Counted from the first letter of the stretch, positions 18,038 to 28,618 are shown. The stretch is 64,000 nt of DNA from Styela clava (GCF_964204865.1 NC_135264.1:7222001-7286000); one strand, 5' to 3'. Numbers and translations are program-made. Notes: generated by a model from the sequence alone, not told the origin.

Positions 18038-18118
18038 TTTGGTCGCCGTTTCATTCGATTTTGCTCTGTTTTCCAACAATTGCGAAATACAAATAGCCGA
18101 ATAGACTACTACTTTATC

Positions 18119-18237
18119 GCCTACAACCATACCACGTTGAATGCACCCGATCTCGTTCGATCTCGGAAGTTAAGCAATGTCGGGCTCGGTTAGTACTTGC
18201 ATGGGTGACCGGCTGGGAATACCGAGTGTCGTAGGCT
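18119..18237 (+). rRNA. 5S rRNA copy 92
   Basis: Matches consensus. Confidence 0.96.
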
Positions 18238-18318
18238 TTTCGTCGCCGTTTCATTTGATTTTGCTCTGTTTTCCAACAACTGCGAAATACAAATAGCCGA
18301 ATAGACTACTACTTTATC

Positions 18319-18436
18319 GCCTACAACCATACCACGTTGAATGCACCCGATCTCGTTCGATCTCGGAAGTTAAGCAATGTCGGGCTCGGTTAGTACTTGC
18401 ATGGGTGACCGGCTGGAATACCGAGTGTCGTAGGCT
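18319..18436 (+). rRNA. 5S rRNA copy 93 (1-nt deletion)
   Basis: One G of 97-99 lost. Confidence 0.87.
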
Positions 18437-18517
18437 TTTCGTCGCCGTTTCGTTCGATTTTGTTCTGTTTTCCAACAACTGCGAAATACAAATAGCCGAA
18501 TAGACTACTGTTTAATC

Positions 18518-18636
18518 GCCTACAACCATACCACGTTGAATGCACCCGATCTCGTTCGATCTCGGAAGTTAAGCAATGTCGGGCTCGGTTAGTACTTGCA
18601 TGGGTGACCGGCTGCGAATACCGAGTGTCGTAGGCT
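18518..18636 (+). rRNA. 5S rRNA copy 94
   Basis: G98C; T5. Confidence 0.94.
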
Positions 18637-18717
18637 TTTTGTCGCCGTTTCATTCGATTTTGCTCTGTTTTCCAACAACTGCGAAATACAAATAGCCGAA
18701 TAGACTACTACTTTATC

Positions 18718-18836
18718 GCCTACAACCATACCACGTTGAATGCACCCGTTATCGTTCGATCTCGGAAGTTAAGCAATGTCGGGCTCGGTTAGTACTTGCA
18801 TGGGTGACCGGCTGGGAATACCGAGTGTCGTAGTCT
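18718..18836 (+). rRNA. 5S rRNA copy 95
   Basis: A32T, C34A, G117T. Confidence 0.93.
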
Positions 18837-18917
18837 TTTCGTCGCCGTTTCATTCGATTTTGCTCTGTTTTCCAACAACTGCGAAATACAAATAGCCGAA
18901 TAGACTACTACTTTATC

Positions 18918-19036
18918 GCCTACAACCATACCACGTTGAATGCACCCGTTATCGTTCGATCTCGGAAGTTAAGCAATGTCGGGCTCGGTTAGTACTTGCA
19001 TGGGTGACCGGCTGGGAATACCGAGTGTCGTAGGCT
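18918..19036 (+). rRNA. 5S rRNA copy 96
   Basis: A32T, C34A. Confidence 0.94.
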
Positions 19037-19117
19037 TTTCGTCGCCGTTTCATTCGATTTTGCTCTGTTTTCCAACAACTGCAAAATACAAATAGCCGAA
19101 TAGACTACTACTTTATC

Positions 19118-19236
19118 GCCTACAACCATACCACGTTGAATGCACCCGATCTCGTTCGATCTCGGAAGTTAATCAATGTCGGGCTCGGTTAGTACTTGCA
19201 TGGGTGACCGGCTGGGAATACCGAGTGTCGTAGGCT
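19118..19236 (+). rRNA. 5S rRNA copy 97
   Basis: G56T. Confidence 0.94.
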
Positions 19237-19317
19237 TTTCGTCGCCGTTTCATTCGATTTTGCTCTGTTTTCCAACAACTGCGAAATACAAATAGCCGAA
19301 TAGACTACTACTTTATT

Positions 19318-19426
19318 GCCTACAATCATACCACGTTGAATGCACTCGATCTCGGAAGTTAAGCAATGTCGGGCTCGGTTAGTACTTGCATGGGTGACCG
19401 GCTGGGAATACCGAGTGTCGTAGGCT
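19318..19426 (+). pseudogene. 5S copy 98, short-T form, likely pseudogene
   Basis: 10-nt loss, C9T; T5. Confidence 0.7.
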
Positions 19427-19507
19427 TTTTGTCGCCGTTTCATTCGATTTTGCTCTGTTTTCCAACAACTGCGAAATACAAATAGCCGAATAGACTACTA
19501 CTTTATC

Positions 19508-19626
19508 GCCTACAACCATACCACGTTGAATGCACTCGATCTCGTTCGATCTCGGAAGTTAAGCAATGTCGGGCTCGGTTAGTACTTGCATGGGTGACCG
19601 GCTGGGAATACCGAGTGTCGTAGGCT
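19508..19626 (+). rRNA. 5S rRNA copy 99
   Basis: C29T. Confidence 0.94.
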
Positions 19627-19707
19627 TTTCGTCGCCGTTTCATTCGATTTTGCTCTGTTTTCCAACAACTGCGAAATACAAATAGCCGAATAGACTACTA
19701 CTTTATC

Positions 19708-19826
19708 GCCTACAACCATACCACGTTGAATGCACCCGATCTCGTTCGATCTCGGAAGTTAAGCAATGTCGGGCTCGGTTAGTACTTGCATGGGTGACCG
19801 ACTGGGAATACCGAGTGTCGTAGGCT
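19708..19826 (+). rRNA. 5S rRNA copy 100
   Basis: G94A. Confidence 0.94.
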
Positions 19827-19907
19827 TTTCGTCGCCGTTTCATTCGATTTTGCTCTGTTTTCCAACAATTGCGAAATACAAATAGCCGAATAGACTACTA
19901 CTTTATC

Positions 19908-20026
19908 GCCTACAACCATACCACGTTGAATGCACCCGATCTCGTTCGATCTAGGAAGTTAAGCAATGTCGGGCTCGGTTAGTACTTGCATGGGTGACCG
20001 GCTGGGAATACCGAGTGTCGTAGGCT
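19908..20026 (+). rRNA. 5S rRNA copy 101
   Basis: C46A. Confidence 0.94.
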
Positions 20027-20107
20027 TTTCGTCGCCGTTTCATTTGATTTTGCTCTGTTTTCCAACAACTGCGAAATACAAATAGCCGAATAGACTACTA
20101 CTTTATC

Positions 20108-20225
20108 GCCTACAACCATACCACGTTGAATGCACCCGATCTCGTTCGATCTCGGAAGTTAAGCAATGTCGGGCTCGGTTAGTACTTGCATGGGTGACCG
20201 GCTGGAATACCGAGTGTCGTAGGCT
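20108..20225 (+). rRNA. 5S rRNA copy 102 (1-nt deletion)
   Basis: One G of 97-99 lost. Confidence 0.87.
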
Positions 20226-20306
20226 TTTCGTCGCCGTTTCGTTCGATTTTGCTCTGTTTTCCAACAACTGCGAAATACAAATAGCCGAATAGACTACTGT
20301 TTAATC

Positions 20307-20424
20307 GCCTACAACCATACCACGTTGAATGCACCCGATCTCGTTCGATCTCGGAAGTTAAGCAATGTCGGGCTCGGTTAGTACTTGCATGGGTGACCGG
20401 CTGGAATACCGAGTGTCGTAGGCT
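20307..20424 (+). rRNA. 5S rRNA copy 103 (1-nt deletion)
   Basis: One G of 97-99 lost; two such copies in a row only here. Confidence 0.87.
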
Positions 20425-20505
20425 TTTCGTCGCCGTTTCGTTCGATTTTGCTCTGTTTTCCAACAACTGCGAAATACAAATAGCCGAATAGACTACTACT
20501 TTACC

Positions 20506-20614
20506 GCCTACAACCATACCACGTTGAATGCACCCGATCTCGGAAGTTAAGCAATGTCGGGCTCGGTTAGTACTTGCATGGGTGACCGGCTGGGAATACC
20601 GAGTGTCGTAGGCT
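20506..20614 (+). pseudogene. 5S copy 104, short-C form, likely pseudogene
   Basis: 10-nt loss as in copy 59. Confidence 0.7.
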
Positions 20615-20695
20615 TTTCGTCGCCGTTTCATTCGATTTTGCTCTGTTTTCTAACAATTGCGAAATACAAATAGCCGAATAGACTACTACTTTATC

Positions 20696-20814
20696 GCCTA
20701 CAACCATACCACGTTGAATGCACCCGATCTTGTTCGATCTCGGAAGTTAAGCAATGTCGGGCTTGGTTAGTACTTGCATGGGTGACCGGCTGGGAATACC
20801 GAGTGTCGTAGGCT
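20696..20814 (+). rRNA. 5S rRNA copy 105
   Basis: C36T, C69T. Followed directly by a 58-bp tandem duplicate of its 3' half. Confidence 0.93.
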
Positions 20815-20819
20815 TTTCG

Positions 20820-20877
20820 CTTGGTTAGTACTTGCATGGGTGACCGGCTGGGAATACCGAGTGTCGTAGGCTTTTCG
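20820..20877 (+). pseudogene. 58-bp duplicated 3' fragment of 5S copy 105
   Basis: Exact tandem copy of 20762-20819: gene positions 67-119, starting at the intermediate element, plus 5 bases of spacer. It carries the C box and T-run but no A box, so it should not be transcribed alone. It is the only partial gene inside the array. Confidence 0.9.
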
Positions 20878-20953
20878 TCGCCGTTTCATTCGATTTTGCT
20901 CTGTTTTCTAACAACTGGGAAATACAAATAGCCGAATAGACTACTACTTCATC

Positions 20954-21072
20954 GCCTACAACCATACCACGGTGAATGCACCCGATCTCGTTCGATCTCG
21001 GAAGTTAAGCAATGTCGTGCTCGGTTAGTACTTGCATGGGTGACCGGCTGGGAATACCGAGTGTCGTAGGCT
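20954..21072 (+). rRNA. 5S rRNA copy 106
   Basis: T19G, G65T; T8 terminator, spacer +4. Confidence 0.92.
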
Positions 21073-21157
21073 TTTTTTTCGTAGCCGTTCCATTCGTTTT
21101 TGCTCTGTTTTCCAACAACTGCGAAATACAAATAGCCGAATAGACTACTACTTTATC

Positions 21158-21276
21158 GCCTACAACCATACCACGTTGAATGCACCCGATCTCGTTCGAT
21201 CTCGGAAGTTAAGCAATGTCGGGCTCGGTTAGTACTTGCATGGATGACCGGCTGGGAATACCGAGTGTCGTAGGCT
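21158..21276 (+). rRNA. 5S rRNA copy 107
   Basis: G87A in the helix IV loop. Confidence 0.94.
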
Positions 21277-21357
21277 TTTCGTCGCCGTTTCATTCGATTT
21301 TGCTCTGTTTTCCAATAACTGCGAAATACAAATAGCCGAATAGACTACTACTTTATC

Positions 21358-21476
21358 GCCTACAACCATACCACGTTGAATGCACCCGATCTCGTTCGAT
21401 CTCGGAAGTTAAGCAATGTCGGGCTCGGTTAGTACTTGCATGGGTGACCGGCTGGGAATACCGAGTGTCGTAGGCT
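21358..21476 (+). rRNA. 5S rRNA copy 108
   Basis: Matches consensus. Confidence 0.96.
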
Positions 21477-21557
21477 TTTCGTCGCCGTTTCATTCGATTT
21501 TGCTCTGTTTTCCAACAACTGCGAAATACAAATAGCCGAATAGACTACTACTTTATC

Positions 21558-21666
21558 GCCTACAACCATACCACGTTGAATGCACTCGATCTCGGAAGTT
21601 AAGCAATGTCGGGCTCGGTTAGTACTTACATGGGTGACCGGCTGGGAATACCGAGTGTCGTAGGCT
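21558..21666 (+). pseudogene. 5S copy 109, short-T form, likely pseudogene
   Basis: 10-nt loss, G81A; T5. Confidence 0.7.
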
Positions 21667-21747
21667 TTTTGTCGCCGTTTCATTCGATTTTGCTCTGTTT
21701 TCCAACAACTGCGAAATACAAATAGCCGAATAGACTACTACTTTATC

Positions 21748-21856
21748 GCCTACAACCATACCACGTTGAATGCACCCGATCTCGGAAGTTAAGCAATGTC
21801 GGGCTCGGTTAGTACTTGCATGGGTGACCGGCTGGGAATACCGAGTGTCGTAGGCT
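21748..21856 (+). pseudogene. 5S copy 110, short-C form, likely pseudogene
   Basis: 10-nt loss as in copy 59, directly after a short-T copy. Confidence 0.7.
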
Positions 21857-21937
21857 TTTCGTCGCCGTTTCATTCGATTTTCCTCTGTTTTCTAACAATT
21901 GCGAAATACAAATAGCCGAATAGACTACTACTTTATC

Positions 21938-22056
21938 GCCTACAACCATACCACGTTGAATGCACCCGATCTTGTTCGATCTCGGAAGTTAAGCAATGTC
22001 GGGCTTGGTTAGTACTTGCATGGGTGACCGGCTGGGAATACCGAGTGTCGTAGGCT
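21938..22056 (+). rRNA. 5S rRNA copy 111
   Basis: C36T, C69T. Confidence 0.94.
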
Positions 22057-22137
22057 TTTCGTCGCCGTTTCATTCGATTTTGCTCTGTTTTCTAACAACT
22101 GGGAAATACAAATAGCCGAATAGACTACTACTTCATC

Positions 22138-22256
22138 GCCTACAACCATACCACGGTGAATGCACCCGATCTCGTTCGATCTCGGAAGTTAAGCAATGTC
22201 GTGCTCGGTTAGTACTTGCATGGGTGACCGGCTGGGAATACCGAGTGTCGTAGGCT
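22138..22256 (+). rRNA. 5S rRNA copy 112
   Basis: T19G, G65T; T8 terminator, spacer +4. Confidence 0.92.
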
Positions 22257-22341
22257 TTTTTTTCGTCGCCGTTCCATTCGTTTTTGCTCTGTTTTCCAAC
22301 AACTGCGAAATACAAATAGCCGAATAGACTACTACTTTATC

Positions 22342-22460
22342 GCCTACAACCATACCACGTTGAATGCACCCGATCTCGTTCGATCTCGGAAGTTAAGCAA
22401 TGTCGGGCTCGGTTAGTACTTGCATGGGTGACCGGCTGGGAATACCGAGTGTCGTAGGCT
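22342..22460 (+). rRNA. 5S rRNA copy 113
   Basis: Matches consensus. Confidence 0.96.
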
Positions 22461-22541
22461 TTTCGTCGCCGTTTCATTCGATTTTGCTCTGTTTTCCAAT
22501 AACTGCGAAATACAAATAGCCGAATAGACTACTACTTTATC

Positions 22542-22660
22542 GCCTACAACCATACCACGTTGAATGCACCCGATCTCGTTCGATCTCGGAAGTTAAGCAA
22601 TGTCGGGCTCGGTTAGTACTTGCATGGGTGACCGGCTGGGAATACCGAGTGTCGTAGGCT
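22542..22660 (+). rRNA. 5S rRNA copy 114
   Basis: Matches consensus. Confidence 0.96.
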
Positions 22661-22741
22661 TTTCGTCGCCGTTTCATTCGATTTTGCTCTGTTTTCCAAC
22701 AACTGCGAAATACAAATAGCCGAATAGACTACTACTTTATC

Positions 22742-22850
22742 GCCTACAACCATACCACGTTGAATGCACTCGATCTCGGAAGTTAAGCAATGTCGGGCTC
22801 GGTTAGTACTTACATGGGTGACCGGCTGGGAATACCGAGTGTCGTAGGCT
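22742..22850 (+). pseudogene. 5S copy 115, short-T form, likely pseudogene
   Basis: 10-nt loss, G81A; T5. Confidence 0.7.
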
Positions 22851-22931
22851 TTTTGTCGCCGTTTCATTCGATTTTGCTCTGTTTTCCAACAACTGCGAAA
22901 TACAAATAGCCGAATAGACTACTACTTTATC

Positions 22932-23050
22932 GCCTACAACCATACCACGTTGAATGCACCCGATCTCGTTCGATCTCGGAAGTTAAGCAATGTCGGGCTC
23001 GGTTAGTACTTGCATAGGTGACCGGCTGGGAATACCGAGTGTCGTAGGCT
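22932..23050 (+). rRNA. 5S rRNA copy 116
   Basis: G85A. Confidence 0.94.
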
Positions 23051-23131
23051 TTTCGTCGCCGTTTCATTCGATTTTGCTCTGTTTTCCAACAACTGCGAAA
23101 TACAAATAGCCGAATAGACTACTACTTTATC

Positions 23132-23250
23132 GCCTACAACCATACCACGTTGAATGCACCCGACCTCGTTCGATCTCGGAAGTTAAGCAATGTCGGGCTC
23201 GGTTAGTACTTGCATGGGTGACCGGCTGGGAATACCGAGTGTCGTAGGCT
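23132..23250 (+). rRNA. 5S rRNA copy 117
   Basis: T33C. Confidence 0.94.
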
Positions 23251-23331
23251 TTTCGTCGCCGTTTCATTCGATTTTGCTCTGTTTTCCAACAACTGCGAAA
23301 TACAAATAGCCGAATAGACTACTATTTTATC

Positions 23332-23450
23332 GCCTACAACCATACCACGTTGAATGCACCCGATCTCGTTTGATCTCGGAAGTTAAGCAATGTCGGGCTC
23401 GGTTAGTACTTGCATGGGTGACCGGCTGGGAATACCGAGGGTCGCAGGCT
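23332..23450 (+). rRNA. 5S rRNA copy 118
   Basis: C40T, T109G, T114C. Confidence 0.92.
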
Positions 23451-23531
23451 TTTCGTCGCCGTTTCATTCGATTTTCCTCTGTTTTCCAACAACTGCGAAA
23501 TACAAATAGCCGAATAGACTACTACTTTATC

Positions 23532-23650
23532 GCCTACAACCATACCACGTTGAATGCACCCGATCTCGTTCGATCTCGGAAGTTAAGCAATGTCGGGCTC
23601 GGTTAGTACTTGCATGGGTTACCGGCTGGGAATACCGAGTGTCGTAGGCT
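23532..23650 (+). rRNA. 5S rRNA copy 119
   Basis: G89T. Confidence 0.94.
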
Positions 23651-23731
23651 TTTCGTCGCCGTTTCATTTGATTTTGCTCTGTTTTCCAACAACTGCGAAA
23701 TACAAATAGCCGAATAGACTACTACTTTATC

Positions 23732-23850
23732 GCCTACAACCATACCACGTTGAATGCACCCGATCTCGTTCGATCTCGGAAGTTAAGCAATGTCGGGCTC
23801 GGTTAGTACTTGCATGGGTGACCGGCTGGGAATACCGAGAGTCGTAGGCT
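23732..23850 (+). rRNA. 5S rRNA copy 120
   Basis: T109A. Confidence 0.94.
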
Positions 23851-23931
23851 TTTCGTCGCCGTTTCATTCGATTTTGCTCTGTTTTCCAACAACTGCGAAA
23901 TACAAATAGCCAAATAGACTACTACTTTATC

Positions 23932-24050
23932 GCCTACAACCATACCACGTTGAATGCACCCGATCTCGTTCGATCTCGGAAGTTAAGCAATGTCGGGCTC
24001 GGTTAGTACTTGCATCGGTGACCGGCTGGGAATACCGAGTGTCGTAGGCT
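23932..24050 (+). rRNA. 5S rRNA copy 121
   Basis: G85C. Confidence 0.94.
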
Positions 24051-24131
24051 TTTCGTCGCCGTTTCATTTGATTTTGCTCTGTTTTCCAACAACTGCGAAA
24101 TACAAATAGCCGAATAGACTACTACTTCATC

Positions 24132-24250
24132 GCCTACAACCATACCACGTTGAATGCTCCCGATCTTTTTCGATCTCGGAAGTTAAGCAATGTCGGGCTT
24201 GGTTAGTACTTGCATGGGTGACCGGCTGGGAATACCGAGTGTCGTAGGCT
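24132..24250 (+). rRNA. 5S rRNA copy 122
   Basis: A27T, C36T, G37T, C69T. Confidence 0.92.
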
Positions 24251-24331
24251 TTTCGTCGCCGTTTCATTCCATTTTGCTCTGTTTTCTAACAACTGCGAAA
24301 TACAAATAGCCGAATAGACTACTACTTTATC

Positions 24332-24450
24332 GCCTACAACCATACCACGGTGAATGCACCCGTTATCGTTCGATCTCGGATGTTAAGCAATGTCGGGCTC
24401 GGTTAGTACTTGCATGGGTGACCGGCTGGGAATACCGAGTGTCGTAGGCT
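24332..24450 (+). rRNA. 5S rRNA copy 123
   Basis: T19G, A32T, C34A, A50T. Confidence 0.92.
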
Positions 24451-24531
24451 TTTCGTCGCCGTTTCATTCGATTTTGCTCTGTTTTCCAACAACTGCGAAA
24501 TACAAATAGCCGAATAGACTACTACTTTATC

Positions 24532-24650
24532 GCCTACAACCATACCACGTTGAATGCACCCGATCTCGTTCGATCTCGGAAGTTAAGCAATGTCGGGCTC
24601 GGTTAGTACTTGCATGAGTGACCGGCTGGGAATACCGAGTGTCGTAGGCT
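24532..24650 (+). rRNA. 5S rRNA copy 124
   Basis: G86A. Confidence 0.94.
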
Positions 24651-24731
24651 TTTCGTCGCCGTTTCATTCGATTTTGCTCTGTTTTCTAACAACTGGGAAA
24701 TACAAATAGCCGAATAGACTACTACTTCATC

Positions 24732-24850
24732 GCCTACAACCATACCACGGTGAATGCACCCGATCTCGTTCGATCTCGGAAGTTAAGCAATGTCGTGCTC
24801 GGTTAGTACTTGCATGGGTGACCGGCTGGGAATACCGAGTGTCGTAGGCT
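24732..24850 (+). rRNA. 5S rRNA copy 125
   Basis: T19G, G65T; T8 terminator, spacer +4. Duplicate of copy 106. Confidence 0.92.
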
Positions 24851-24935
24851 TTTTTTTCGTAGCCGTTCCATTCGTTTTTGCTCTGTTTTCCAACAACTGC
24901 GAAATACAAATAGCCGAATAGACTACTACTTTATC

Positions 24936-25054
24936 GCCTACAACCATACCACGTTGAATGCACCCGATCTCGTTCGATCTCGGAAGTTAAGCAATGTCGG
25001 GCTCGGTTAGTACTTGCATGGATGACCGGCTGGGAATACCGAGTGTCGTAGGCT
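24936..25054 (+). rRNA. 5S rRNA copy 126
   Basis: G87A. Confidence 0.94.
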
Positions 25055-25135
25055 TTTCGTCGCCGTTTCATTCGATTTTGCTCTGTTTTCCAATAACTGC
25101 GAAATACAAATAGCCGAATAGACTACTACTTTATC

Positions 25136-25254
25136 GCCTACAACCATACCACGTTGAATGCACCCGATCTCGTTCGATCTCGGAAGTTAAGCAATGTCGG
25201 GCTCGGTTAGTACTTGCATGGGTGACCGGCTGGGAATACCGAGTGTCGTAGGCT
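25136..25254 (+). rRNA. 5S rRNA copy 127
   Basis: Matches consensus. Confidence 0.96.
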
Positions 25255-25335
25255 TTTCGTCGCCGTTTCATTCGATTTTGCTCTGTTTTCCAACAACTGC
25301 GAAATACAAATAGCCGAATAGACTACTACTTTATC

Positions 25336-25444
25336 GCCTACAACCATACCACGTTGAATGCACTCGATCTCGGAAGTTAAGCAATGTCGGGCTCGGTTAG
25401 TACTTACATGGGTGACCGGCTGGGAATACCGAGTGTCGTAGGCT
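25336..25444 (+). pseudogene. 5S copy 128, short-T form, likely pseudogene
   Basis: 10-nt loss, G81A; T5. Confidence 0.7.
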
Positions 25445-25525
25445 TTTTGTCGCCGTTTCATTCGATTTTGCTCTGTTTTCCAACAACTGCGAAATACAAA
25501 TAGCCGAATAGACTACTACTTTATC

Positions 25526-25634
25526 GCCTACAACCATACCACGTTGAATGCACCCGATCTCGGAAGTTAAGCAATGTCGGGCTCGGTTAGTACTTGCATG
25601 GGTGACCGGCTGGGAATACCGAGTGTCGTAGGCT
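25526..25634 (+). pseudogene. 5S copy 129, short-C form, likely pseudogene
   Basis: 10-nt loss as in copy 59. Confidence 0.7.
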
Positions 25635-25715
25635 TTTCGTCGCCGTTTCATTCGATTTTCCTCTGTTTTCTAACAATTGCGAAATACAAATAGCCGAATA
25701 GACTACTACTTTATC

Positions 25716-25834
25716 GCCTACAACCATACCACGTTGAATGCACCCGATCTTGTTCGATCTCGGAAGTTAAGCAATGTCGGGCTTGGTTAGTACTTGCATG
25801 GGTGACCGGCTGGGAATACCGAGTGTCGTAGGCT
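25716..25834 (+). rRNA. 5S rRNA copy 130
   Basis: C36T, C69T. Confidence 0.94.
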
Positions 25835-25915
25835 TTTCGTCGCCGTTTCATTCGATTTTGCTCTGTTTTCTAACAACTGGGAAATACAAATAGCCGAATA
25901 GACTACTACTTCATC

Positions 25916-26034
25916 GCCTACAACCATACCACGGTGAATGCACCCGATCTCGTTCGATCTCGGAAGTTAAGCAATGTCGTGCTCGGTTAGTACTTGCATG
26001 GGTGACCGGCTGGGAATACCGAGTGTCGTAGGCT
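25916..26034 (+). rRNA. 5S rRNA copy 131
   Basis: T19G, G65T; T8 terminator, spacer +4. Confidence 0.92.
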
Positions 26035-26119
26035 TTTTTTTCGTCGCCGTTCCATTCGTTTTTGCTCTGTTTTCCAACAACTGCGAAATACAAATAGCCG
26101 AATAGACTACTACTTTATC

Positions 26120-26238
26120 GCCTACAACCATACCACGTTGAATGCACCCGATCTCGTTCGATCTCGGAAGTTAAGCAATGTCGGGCTCGGTTAGTACTTG
26201 CATGGGTGACCGGCTGGGAATACCGAGTGTCGTAGGCT
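26120..26238 (+). rRNA. 5S rRNA copy 132
   Basis: Matches consensus. Confidence 0.96.
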
Positions 26239-26319
26239 TTTCGTCGCCGTTTCATTCGATTTTGCTCTGTTTTCCAATAACTGCGAAATACAAATAGCCG
26301 AATAGACTACTACTTTATC

Positions 26320-26438
26320 GCCTACAACCATACCACGTTGAATGCACCCGATCTCGTTCGATCTCGGAAGTTAAGCAATGTCGGGCTCGGTTAGTACTTG
26401 CATGGGTGACCGGCTGGGAATACCGAGTGTCGTAGGCT
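26320..26438 (+). rRNA. 5S rRNA copy 133
   Basis: Matches consensus. Confidence 0.96.
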
Positions 26439-26519
26439 TTTCGTCGCCGTTTCATTCGATTTTGCTCTGTTTTCCAACAACTGCGAAATACAAATAGCCG
26501 AATAGACTACTACTTTATC

Positions 26520-26628
26520 GCCTACAACCATACCACGTTGAATGCACTCGATCTCGGAAGTTAAGCAATGTCGGGCTCGGTTAGTACTTACATGGGTGAC
26601 CGGCTGGGAATACCGAGTGTCGTAGGCT
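26520..26628 (+). pseudogene. 5S copy 134, short-T form, likely pseudogene
   Basis: 10-nt loss, G81A; T5. Confidence 0.7.
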
Positions 26629-26709
26629 TTTTGTCGCCGTTTCATTCGATTTTGCTCTGTTTTCCAACAACTGCGAAATACAAATAGCCGAATAGACTAC
26701 TACTTTATC

Positions 26710-26828
26710 GCCTACAACCATACCACGTTGAATGCACCCGATCTCGTTCGATCTCGGAAGTTAAGCAATGTCGGGCTCGGTTAGTACTTGCATAGGTGAC
26801 CGGCTGGGAATACCGAGTGTCGTAGGCT
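26710..26828 (+). rRNA. 5S rRNA copy 135
   Basis: G85A. Confidence 0.94.
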
Positions 26829-26909
26829 TTTCGTCGCCGTTTCATTCGATTTTGCTCTGTTTTCCAACAACTGCGAAATACAAATAGCCGAATAGACTAC
26901 TACTTTATC

Positions 26910-27028
26910 GCCTACAACCATACCACGTTGAATGCACCCGACCTCGTTCGATCTCGGAAGTTAAGCAATGTCGGGCTCGGTTAGTACTTGCATGGGTGAC
27001 CGGCTGGGAATACCGAGTGTCGTAGGCT
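26910..27028 (+). rRNA. 5S rRNA copy 136
   Basis: T33C. Confidence 0.94.
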
Positions 27029-27109
27029 TTTCGTCGCCGTTTCATTCGATTTTGCTCTGTTTTCCAACAACTGCGAAATACAAATAGCCGAATAGACTAC
27101 TATTTTATC

Positions 27110-27228
27110 GCCTACAACCATACCACGTTGAATGCACCCGATCTCGTTTGATCTCGGAAGTTAAGCAATGTCGGGCTCGGTTAGTACTTGCATGGGTGAC
27201 CGGCTGGGAATACCGAGGGTCGCAGGCT
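27110..27228 (+). rRNA. 5S rRNA copy 137
   Basis: C40T, T109G, T114C. Confidence 0.92.
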
Positions 27229-27309
27229 TTTCGTCGCCGTTTCATTCGATTTTCCTCTGTTTTCCAACAACTGCGAAATACAAATAGCCGAATAGACTAC
27301 TACTTTATC

Positions 27310-27428
27310 GCCTACAACCATACCACGTTGAATGCACCCGATCTCGTTCGATCTCGGAAGTTAAGCAATGTCGGGCTCGGTTAGTACTTGCATGGGTTAC
27401 CGGCTGGGAATACCGAGTGTCGTAGGCT
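27310..27428 (+). rRNA. 5S rRNA copy 138
   Basis: G89T. Confidence 0.94.
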
Positions 27429-27509
27429 TTTCGTCGCCGTTTCATTTGATTTTGCTCTGTTTTCCAACAACTGCGAAATACAAATAGCCGAATAGACTAC
27501 TACTTTATC

Positions 27510-27628
27510 GCCTACAACCATACCACGTTGAATGCACCCGATCTCGTTCGATCTCGGAAGTTAAGCAATGTCGGGCTCGGTTAGTACTTGCATGGGTGAC
27601 CGGCTGGGAATACCGAGAGTCGTAGGCT
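27510..27628 (+). rRNA. 5S rRNA copy 139
   Basis: T109A. Confidence 0.94.
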
Positions 27629-27709
27629 TTTCGTCGCCGTTTCATTCGATTTTGCTCTGTTTTCCAACAACTGCGAAATACAAATAGCCAAATAGACTAC
27701 TACTTTATC

Positions 27710-27828
27710 GCCTACAACCATACCACGTTGAATGCACCCGATCTCGTTCGATCTCGGAAGTTAAGCAATGTCGGGCTCGGTTAGTACTTGCATCGGTGAC
27801 CGGCTGGGAATACCGAGTGTCGTAGGCT
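27710..27828 (+). rRNA. 5S rRNA copy 140
   Basis: G85C. Confidence 0.94.
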
Positions 27829-27909
27829 TTTCGTCGCCGTTTCATTTGATTTTGCTCTGTTTTCCAACAACTGCGAAATACAAATAGCCGAATAGACTAC
27901 TACTTCATC

Positions 27910-28028
27910 GCCTACAACCATACCACGTTGAATGCTCCCGATCTTTTTCGATCTCGGAAGTTAAGCAATGTCGGGCTTGGTTAGTACTTGCATGGGTGAC
28001 CGGCTGGGAATACCGAGTGTCGTAGGCT
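27910..28028 (+). rRNA. 5S rRNA copy 141
   Basis: A27T, C36T, G37T, C69T. Confidence 0.92.
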
Positions 28029-28109
28029 TTTCGTCGCCGTTTCATTCCATTTTGCTCTGTTTTCTAACAACTGCGAAATACAAATAGCCGAATAGACTAC
28101 TACTTTATC

Positions 28110-28228
28110 GCCTACAACCATACCACGGTGAATGCACCCGTTATCGTTCGATCTCGGATGTTAAGCAATGTCGGGCTCGGTTAGTACTTGCATGGGTGAC
28201 CGGCTGGGAATACCGAGTGTCGTAGGCT
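28110..28228 (+). rRNA. 5S rRNA copy 142
   Basis: T19G, A32T, C34A, A50T. Confidence 0.92.
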
Positions 28229-28309
28229 TTTCGTCGCCGTTTCATTCGATTTTGCTCTGTTTTCCAACAACTGCGAAATACAAATAGCCGAATAGACTAC
28301 TACTTTATC

Positions 28310-28428
28310 GCCTACAACCATACCACGTTGAATGCACCCGATCTCGTTCGATCTCGGAAGTTAAGCAATGTCGGGCTCGGTTAGTACTTGCATGAGTGAC
28401 CGGCTGGGAATACCGAGTGTCGTAGGCT
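28310..28428 (+). rRNA. 5S rRNA copy 143
   Basis: G86A. The downstream spacer differs from that of copy 124, marking the end of the 3,778-bp duplicate. Confidence 0.94.
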
Positions 28429-28509
28429 TTTCGTCGCCGTTTCATTCGATTTTGCTCTGTTTTCCAACAACTGCGAAATACAAATAGCCGAATAGACTAC
28501 TACTTTATC

Positions 28510-28618
28510 GCCTACAACCATACCACGTTGAATGCACTCGATCTCGGAAGTTAAGCAATGTCGGGCTCGGTTAGTACTTACATGGGTGACCGGCTGGGAA
28601 TACCGAGTGTCGTAGGCT
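28510..28618 (+). pseudogene. 5S copy 144, short-T form, likely pseudogene
   Basis: 10-nt loss, G81A; T5. Confidence 0.7.

Larger units (their letters stand above)
20954..24731 (+). repeat. Segmental repeat E1, 19 units, 3,778 bp (copies 106-124)
   Basis: Every private variant in these 19 units (for example C40T+T109G+T114C, G89T, T109A, G85C, A50T) recurs in the same order exactly 3,778 bp downstream. No gene difference was seen; only the last spacer differs. Confidence 0.95.
24732..28509 (+). repeat. Segmental repeat E2, 19 units, 3,778 bp (copies 125-143)
   Basis: Direct tandem partner of 20954-24731. Confidence 0.95.
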
